Assembly: GCA_964017045.1 (NCBI GenBank)
Contig: OZ024810.1
Span: 17,231,204 to 17,295,203, forward strand
Length of the DNA stretch: 64,000 bases
DNA from: Omphiscola glabra
Lineage: Eukaryota > Mollusca > Gastropoda > Lymnaeidae
Direction: 5' to 3'
Shown piece after piece: positions 58,901 through 64,000 of this stretch (position 1 is the stretch's first letter; each line of letters starts with the position of its first letter). The notes under the pieces are model-generated. The model saw only the letters and a program-made list of their open reading frames with translations. It ran no database searches and was not told the DNA's origin. A program made the translations under genes and the position numbers.

Positions 58901-61900
58901 CAAGGTGCATCTAGCCCAGTGATTCCCAAAGTAGTCTATATCGACCCCCAGGGGTCGACGACAACTTGCAAGGGGTCCATGGCAGCGAGAAAAAAAATTG
59001 GGGGTCAATAAAATGAAAATGGGGGTCAACGATAGAGGATATCCTGTAAGCAGGTCGAGACTTCTGTTTTTGTGTTCCATGAATGGAATAATCCACATAC
59101 ACAGATAGTACCTATTTACTTACATAATATTACCTTATAATATAAAGACATATATCTTCCTACATAAATTATAAAAGTACCTATGATGTAAAAATTTTAA
59201 AATGTTCATGAAACGTGATGAAGAACCATATTAAAATTTAAGTTATAAAAATACATTTGAAGTTAATGAATTTGCAAAAAATCAATATCAGGTAAGCGGG
59301 GGTCTACCAAAAACCGAAAAACATAGCAAGTGGTCTACGAGACAACATTTGGGGATCTCTGATCTAGCCAAATACCACTTCTATACACATGACATGTTCT
59401 ACTTCTATACACATGACATTTTGCCTTTCTATCCACATGACATTTGCCTTTTATCCACATGACATTTTGCCTTTTATCCACATGACATTTTGCCTTTCTA
59501 TCCACATGACATTTTGCCTTTCTATCCACATGACATTTTCCCCTTCTATCCACATTACATTTTCCCCTTCTGTCCACATGACATTTTCCCTTTCTATCCA
59601 TGTGACATTTTTTTCCCCCAGAAAATGTAAGGTTATGAAACATTAAACTGCATAACTTTTGTCAAGACAATTTTTAAGTTGATTGTATTTTCAATACAAG
59701 AATCTTTATTATAGTAGAGCTAGCACTATTAAGTGATAAATTATCTTTAATTGCATCTGAATTGATATCAAATTCCCCCCCCCCCCCCCCCCCCCGAGTC
59801 TAATTTTTAACACAATTGCTTTTCATCAGCTTAAATAAAACGAATTATTATTTTTTTTTTTACAAAACTTGGACTTTCAACAACAATTTTTTTTTCATTT
59901 AAAACGTGTGGTTTATTCATTTAGACAGGAAGTAAACATGCTACAATGTGAGCCAGCTTGAGGGAGACCACTCCTAATTCTTTTCTTCTTCTTGCTATGT
60001 CCTTTGGATTTAAAGTGTTCAGCTCCCTAATTTAAAAAAAAAAAATAATTGTTTAAAAAACATGACTGTGACCTTTTGCGGGTCTAGCCAGGCCCCACTA
60101 TGCTTCTTGTTAAGTTTACTATTTCTTAGTTGGATAGTATTAGACCTAATCTGTCCCGTTCATTTGACAAACAGTTTGAATAATGGAACTTACTGAGATC
60201 GTAGTTTGCAAACTTGGTCACCCCCTCCCAAGTACGCTCTGTGGGAGTGCCCAGTACTTTAAAGATCTGGTTCAGCTGGTCAAAGGCATCTTTCATACCT
60301 GGAAATGTTGCTTGGCCTGAGATCATTTCAGTAAAAATGCAACCAACACCCCTGTAGGAAGTGATACCCAAAAGAAATGTTGTTACGTATACATTCCAAA
60401 CCTGGTTAAATCCGGATACCTTTATATATTCCAAACATGGTTACATCAAGATACTTGTATGCATTCCAAACCTTGTTAAATCATGATTATACATTCCAAA
60501 CCTTGTTAAATCATGATTATACATTCCAAACCTGGTTAAATCAAGGTGCCTTTATATATTCCAAGGAGTGGGCAAGACAAGAAAAGATTTTCAGAGGAAC
60601 AATGTTTTTGTTTTATAAAAAATGAAATACATTTTTAAAGATGAAATTTTTTTTTATTTTGTTACAAACTTTTAGGTTTTATATTTTCCTTGCATTGGTG
60701 ATTATTGATAAAATTATATTCAAAATAAATAGCAGAATTGATTAATTTAAACAAGCCACATGCAGACGAAGGTTGCTGATCATAAATTTAAAATTGATAA
60801 GTATAAACAAAAGTTCTGCATCAGATGCACTGTGCCTGCTTGGTGGGAACACCTACGTGGGATATCTGTGTCATGGGTTCTCAACATTGAGATTTGTGGC
60901 TTCAGAAAATCGGCAATGTGAACAAAGGGTGACACAACTGTAGATGTCCTGATTCATTAACAGACAGAACTGTAGATGTCCCGATTCACTAGACAAGACA
61001 GAACTGCAGATGTCCCGATTCACTAGACAGACAGAACTGTAGATGTCCTGCTTCATTAACAGACAGAACTGTAGATGTCCCTATTCACTAGACAGACAGA
61101 ACTGCAGATGTCCCGATTCACTAGACAGACAGAACTGTAGATGTCCCTATTCACTAGACAGACAGAACTGCAGATGTCCTGCTTCATTAACAGACAGAAC
61201 TGTAGATGTCCCTATTCACTAGACAGACACAGCTGCCCCTAATCATTAGACTGTAGATGAACCTAATCATTAGATAGACATAGATTAGATGGATAGACAA
61301 AGATGTAGATTCATTAGATAGTCACGATATCTGTGATATCTTTATAACCTGTAGAGGAGGAGACTTTTGATCTCAATGTTGCCCAAAGGTGATCAAACCT
61401 ACAATATGTAACATTCACAGACTTGTTCTTCAGTCAAGGATTCACATTTATCTTTGGTAAGCAAGTTCCAAGTGAATTGAATATTTGAATTCACCCACTG
61501 TTCTTTGGGAGTGAGTCACTCATGTTAACCAGAAAAAAAAAATATATTTATACAAAAACATAAAGGCAGCTTTAAATTTGACGGCAATTATGGGAATGTC
61601 CCTACCACATATCCAAAGAGGTGGAGTATTCTGTGGAGCCCAGGAGCACATCAGGAGGGCGGTACCATAATGTGACCACTTCATGTGAGTAGGTGTGACT
61701 GGGTATACTCTTGGCCCTTGCAAGTCCTAGAGAAACATTACATTACAAGGTTATGCAGTTTACACATACATTTTTTTTTATCTACTTGCAACCACAGAAA
61801 AAACAATAACATTATTGCAGACAGCTAGACATCCTCATATCTTTCAAGATACACAGCATATAATAAAATAGTGTTAGATTTTCAAACTTGATGGTAAATT

Positions 61901-63491
61901 TTGACTATTAACAAGAAATAATATACAAAGTAAAATGAAGTTTAGTTCTCTTATCTAAGTGGTTGGTATCGCTGTCTTGGGAACAAATGATCATTTTCAT
62001 AGTTCTCTTTACTAAGTGGTTGGTATCACTAACAAACGATCATTTTCATAGTTCTCTTTACTAAGTGGTTGGTATCACTGTCTTGGGAACAAAATGATTA
62101 TTTTCATCGAAATGGTGAAAACAGTACGTTAAACATCTCACTATAAAAAAAAAATATGGTATGATGGTTTATAATGTTCTAATTTTCATAGCACAAATAC
62201 TTCTATCAACTAAACAGATAATTTGAAAATATTTGACTTAGACTATAGAGTAGTATACATTTCTGGTGAAAGGTGAGAGTTTGCTCAGACTTCTCCAATC
62301 TATAACGCTTTCATTACCGCTGGTTTTGGCACCAATTTTTGTTGACTCAGCAATAAAAAAACGTGGAAGAAGAAATGTCCGGTATTTTTCATTCTCTATC
62401 CGATTCGCTTTTTAAACTTCTCTATAGATTAACAAATAAAAAAATATATAGCATTAAAATATGACATCGACGTGACGTCCTTGGTATTTCAGAAAAGTTC
62501 TTTCCTTTTTGTTATGACCACTATGGGACGTCCTTGGTAATTGAAAGTAGGTGATCATGACGTTGCGTCGACATCATCGGTAGTGAAAGGTTAAATGGGA
62601 CACCTTCTTTATGCACCACCAAAAGGTATAGACATTTCTCGTCCTCTTTCATACTTCAGAAACACTAGTTAAAATTTCTATTATTTCTTCATGAGAACAT
62701 AAGATCCATAAACATATTTTATTTTAACCCTATACTGTTTTTAGCGGCCGCTGTCACCTCCCAAATTTACACCACCACCAGCCTAATATGCAGGGTGGTG
62801 GCAAGTCAGGCTGATAGTCCCATGATGCCCTTTCAGGCCACCATGCAAGGAAACTACCATACATTCCTATGCTAAAATAAACTGTTGCACTCACGAGTGA
62901 GGCTCTTTTTGAATAGAGACATCCTATGTTTTTATCTTCTTCATTAAAAAGTTATGAGAGCGGCACTGATCACAAAGCTTACCAGACTAGCAAGTTTAAA
63001 GATGAAAAATCAAACAGATCGATGTAGAATTTATTAAAATTAATGTAGAATGCATTGGTGATAATGTTAGAGTTGAAGATATATCTGAGACAGACTATAA
63101 ATAAATGTAGATAATTATAGAAGGTGGCTTCTGTGACCATGGCGAATTTTTGAAAATGCAGCGATAAACAACTTCAGATATTATAATTTAAAAGGTCTAA
63201 ATCAACTTATTTTTTATTGTTAAAATAGCATGTCATTCCTTTTGATATTGAATAAAAATTTAAATAACAAAGACATTGCTTATTTTATATTTTCTTTTCT
63301 TTTTTTTTTTTTTTAAAAAGATGACATATACATTTTAAAATGGAGTTCTGTCCCTTTGCTTAGGAGGGCAAGTTTTCAATTTCAATTAGAATAGGCAGAG
63401 GCGGTTAGAAATTAATTCTTCAGACCTACCAAAGTCAGCCAGCTTCAACTCTCCAATTTCACTTATCAACAAGTTTTGTGGCTTTAGATCT
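55822..63491 (-). CDS. CDK14: CDK14/CDK15-type (PFTAIRE, Eip63E) cyclin-dependent kinase, C-terminal part, 5' end outside window
   Basis: Seven minus-strand coding exons (63491-63430, 61726-61606, 60351-60194, 58813-58716, 58384-58294, 55937-55822, joined in that order, six visible exons after counting; the upstream exons lie beyond 64000) join in frame to about 214 residues. They run from the catalytic loop DLKPQN through the DFG motif, the activation segment ([20 protein letters not shown]), the P+1 and APE-equivalent region ([20 protein letters not shown]), the CMGC insert ([20 protein letters not shown]) to the C-tail ([14 protein letters not shown]). The activation segment is almost identical to human CDK14, which sets it apart from cell-cycle CDKs and PCTAIRE kinases. 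CDK14 with cyclin Y acts at the membrane on LRP6 in Wnt signalling; that role is inferred from the family. Invertebrates usually carry one gene ancestral to CDK14 and CDK15, so the symbol covers both. The gene is convergent with catulin. The 5' half, including the PFTAIRE helix, is outside the window. Confidence 0.93.
56019..56190. repeat. Degenerate tandem repeat (CTCTATAAACT type)
   Basis: Irregular repeats of ACAAACTC and CTATAAACTCATCCTC in the last intron of the CDK14-like gene. Confidence 0.6.
56223..57219. repeat. 19-bp minisatellite, about 50 copies
   Basis: Unit CCACTGTCCCTCTGATGTG with variants (CTACTG, ATCACT) and shortened units (CACTCACTCTGATG). It forms about 1 kb in the last intron of the CDK14-like gene. 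The 57030-57224 open frame is a by-product. Confidence 0.95.
57603..57779. mobile_element. Small element with perfect 33-bp inverted ends
   Basis: 57603-57635 and 57747-57779 are exact inverted copies (outer word AAATACCGTATTTATCGGCG). Internal degenerate repeats of the GTATAACACGCAC motif are present. The motif is familiar from many animal genomes, but I cannot name the superfamily. Confidence 0.85.
57944..58133. mobile_element. SPIN-like hAT element, copy 3
   Basis: 190 bp, ends CAGCGGTTCTCAAAC and GGTTGAGAACCACTG. The body is collinear with the 3686 copy (AATAATTTTATGGTT, AAAGGGT.GCGGCATTAGGAA). Flanks CCTTATAT and CCTTACAC match at 6 of 8 and keep the central TA. It lies 160 bp downstream (in gene sense) of the 58294 exon. 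Confidence 0.85.
58294..58384 (-). CDS. CDK14: CDK14-like exon: end of kinase lobe
   Basis: [20 protein letters not shown] then [10 protein letters not shown], aligning with CSPKNRLSAQAALSHEYFSD of human CDK14. Acceptor TTGTATTTCAG, donor GTGAGT. The usual Asn-Arg-Leu of the family is M-R-I here. Confidence 0.93.
58716..58813 (-). CDS. CDK14: CDK14-like exon: helix H region
   Basis: [13 protein letters not shown] then [19 protein letters not shown], aligning with the NKLSYVNHAEDLASKLLQ segment of human CDK14. Acceptor TTCCATCATCAG, donor GTAAAT. The first part ([14 protein letters not shown]) is diverged. Confidence 0.92.
58917..59361. mobile_element. hAT-type element, 445 bp, perfect 8-bp target duplication
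   Basis: Ends CAGTGATTCCCAAA and (inverted) CAGAGATCCCCAAA. ATCTAGCC is present on both sides (58909-58916 and 59362-59369), again nnnTAnnn. The interior is A+T rich and has no transposase. It lies in an intron of the CDK14-like gene about 100 bp upstream of the 58813 exon. Confidence 0.85.
59377..59612. repeat. 24-bp minisatellite, about 10 copies
   Basis: Unit CACATGACATTTTGCCTTTC then TATC, starting 8 bases after the target duplication of the preceding hAT element. The open frames through it on both strands are artefacts. Confidence 0.9.
60194..60351 (-). CDS. CDK14: CDK14-like exon: helix F and CMGC insert
   Basis: [20 protein letters not shown] then [20 protein letters not shown] and [12 protein letters not shown]. 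Donor GTAAGT. The Lys codon split after DL is completed by the exon at 58813, with no missing segment by comparison with human CDK14. Confidence 0.95.
60386..60562. repeat. 30-bp minisatellite next to a CDK14 exon
   Basis: Unit ATTCCAAACCTTGTTAAATC then ATGATTATAC, about 5 degenerate copies. It begins 35 bases upstream (in gene sense) of the exon starting at 60351, close to the acceptor. Confidence 0.8.
60934..61240. repeat. 33-bp minisatellite, about 9 copies
   Basis: Unit CAGACAGAACTGTAGATGTC then CC(G/T)ATTCACTAGA, with a second type ending CTTCATTAA. The 60871-61056 open frame is part of it. Confidence 0.88.
61606..61726 (-). CDS. CDK14: CDK14-like exon: activation segment
   Basis: Completes DFG, then [20 protein letters not shown] and [19 protein letters not shown]. 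Acceptor TTTCTCTAG, donor GTAGGG; the split Trp codon is completed by the next exon. Confidence 0.96.
61942..62106. repeat. Triplicated 53-62-bp unit
   Basis: Three copies containing AGTTCTCTTTACTAAGTGGT then TGGTATC; the middle copy lacks the CTGTCTTGGGAA segment. Confidence 0.85.
62302..62594. mobile_element. Possible piggyBac-like element
   Basis: Right end CGGTAGTGAAAGG followed by TTAA; left ATAAC then GCTTTCATTACCG, inverted match 11 of 13. The left TTAA is changed to ATAA. The right end resembles the left end of the 16071 element. Confidence 0.4.
63430..63491 (-). CDS. CDK14: CDK14-like exon: catalytic loop and DFG
   Basis: [20 protein letters not shown] plus the first base of Gly. 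Acceptor TTTTTCTTGCAG, donor GTAGGT. The catalytic Lys and Asn of DLKPQN and the DF of DFG are present. Confidence 0.95.
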
Positions 63492-64000
63492 CTGCAAGAA
63501 AAAGACAAGAATATCATTTAAATTAGAAATACAGTAGGACATCGTTTATCCAAACTATTCCTCTCTTTATTTGAAACTTATCATTGTACTAAAGTACATG
63601 GCGTGGACCAATGGCCTGCAGACACCAGAAAACAATTCCCACCCCTGCCACACAATCCAGGTAAAATCTAGATATGTATTGTGCATGTAATGACCAGAAC
63701 TGGGCTAAGGCAATTTGCAAACTTGTTAAGTAATATATTTCTGAGAATGCAAAGCCAGCTAAGACCAGGTGACCCAGGAACTGCAAATTTTAAACAATAG
63801 AAAACAGAAGATAACAGTACAAAATACACTTGGATGAATAGGGATGGAGAATACAAACCAACCAGGAATTGTATGGACTATATCAGGAAACCGCACTAAA
63901 AGCAGAAATAAAAAAAAGGTCAGGCTATGATGATTGATAACTTATATAGCGCTTGTGCCCATGCTATTTCATCATGCTCAAAGCACGCTGATGTTATAAA
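63492..64000. other. CDK14: Intron of the CDK14-like gene up to the window edge
   Basis: No further CDK exon is found. TATATAGCGCTT at about 63943-63955 belongs to a repeat motif common in animal genomes. Confidence 0.5.

Noticed and set aside
59335..59646. Repeat-peptide frames on both strands ([16 protein letters not shown])
   Set aside because: They come from the 24-bp minisatellite.
58814..60193. A suspected missing CDK14 exon between 60194 and 58813
   Set aside because: The two exons join in frame, and the alignment to human CDK14 has no gap there.

Overview
The window is invertebrate nuclear DNA, most likely from a mollusc and plausibly a pulmonate gastropod. It is strongly A+T rich. 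Its genes are cut into short exons by long introns with GT..AG borders. It is loaded with minisatellites, poly-C/poly-G runs, a tRNA-derived SINE, fold-back elements and small hAT-type elements. Three of the hAT elements have the ends and body I recall for SPIN (Space Invader) elements, a family reported from vertebrates, a triatomine bug and the pond snail Lymnaea. The taxon is an inference; there is no rRNA or mitochondrial marker.

Three protein-coding genes can be reconstructed exon by exon; none is visible as one long open frame. (1) Minus strand, 18117 down to 9400: a PDZ scaffold of the tamalin (GRASP)/CYTIP family, 6 exons, about 580 residues, complete, ending in a class I PDZ ligand. 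(2) Plus strand, 20081 to 42914: alpha-catulin (CTNNAL1), 16 exons, about 786 residues, complete and in frame throughout. (3) Minus strand, from beyond 64000 down to 55822: the C-terminal part of a CDK14/CDK15 (PFTAIRE, Eip63E-type) kinase, 7 exons covering the catalytic loop to the stop.

Layout: 1-9.4 kb is gene-free and repeat-rich, with two hAT families, one SINE, a 31-bp and a 23-bp minisatellite. 9.4-18.1 kb is the PDZ gene, with a decayed LINE tail, a piggyBac-like element and a hAT element in its introns. 18.1-20.1 kb is the roughly 2 kb shared upstream region of a head-to-head pair. 20.1-42.9 kb is catulin; its first intron (about 4.9 kb) holds a 187-bp tandem repeat and a fold-back element. 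42.9-55.8 kb is a convergent intergenic region with a SINE, a fold-back element and simple repeats. 55.8-64 kb is the kinase gene, whose introns carry an unusual density of minisatellites and three DNA elements.

The three genes do not form a known pathway. Catulin and tamalin are both membrane/cytoskeleton-associated scaffolds and share an upstream region, but co-regulation is only a possibility. I found no bacterial-type system, CRISPR array, intact transposase or undescribed multi-gene system. The window's interest lies in its mobile elements, repeat dynamics and a few gene-structure details.
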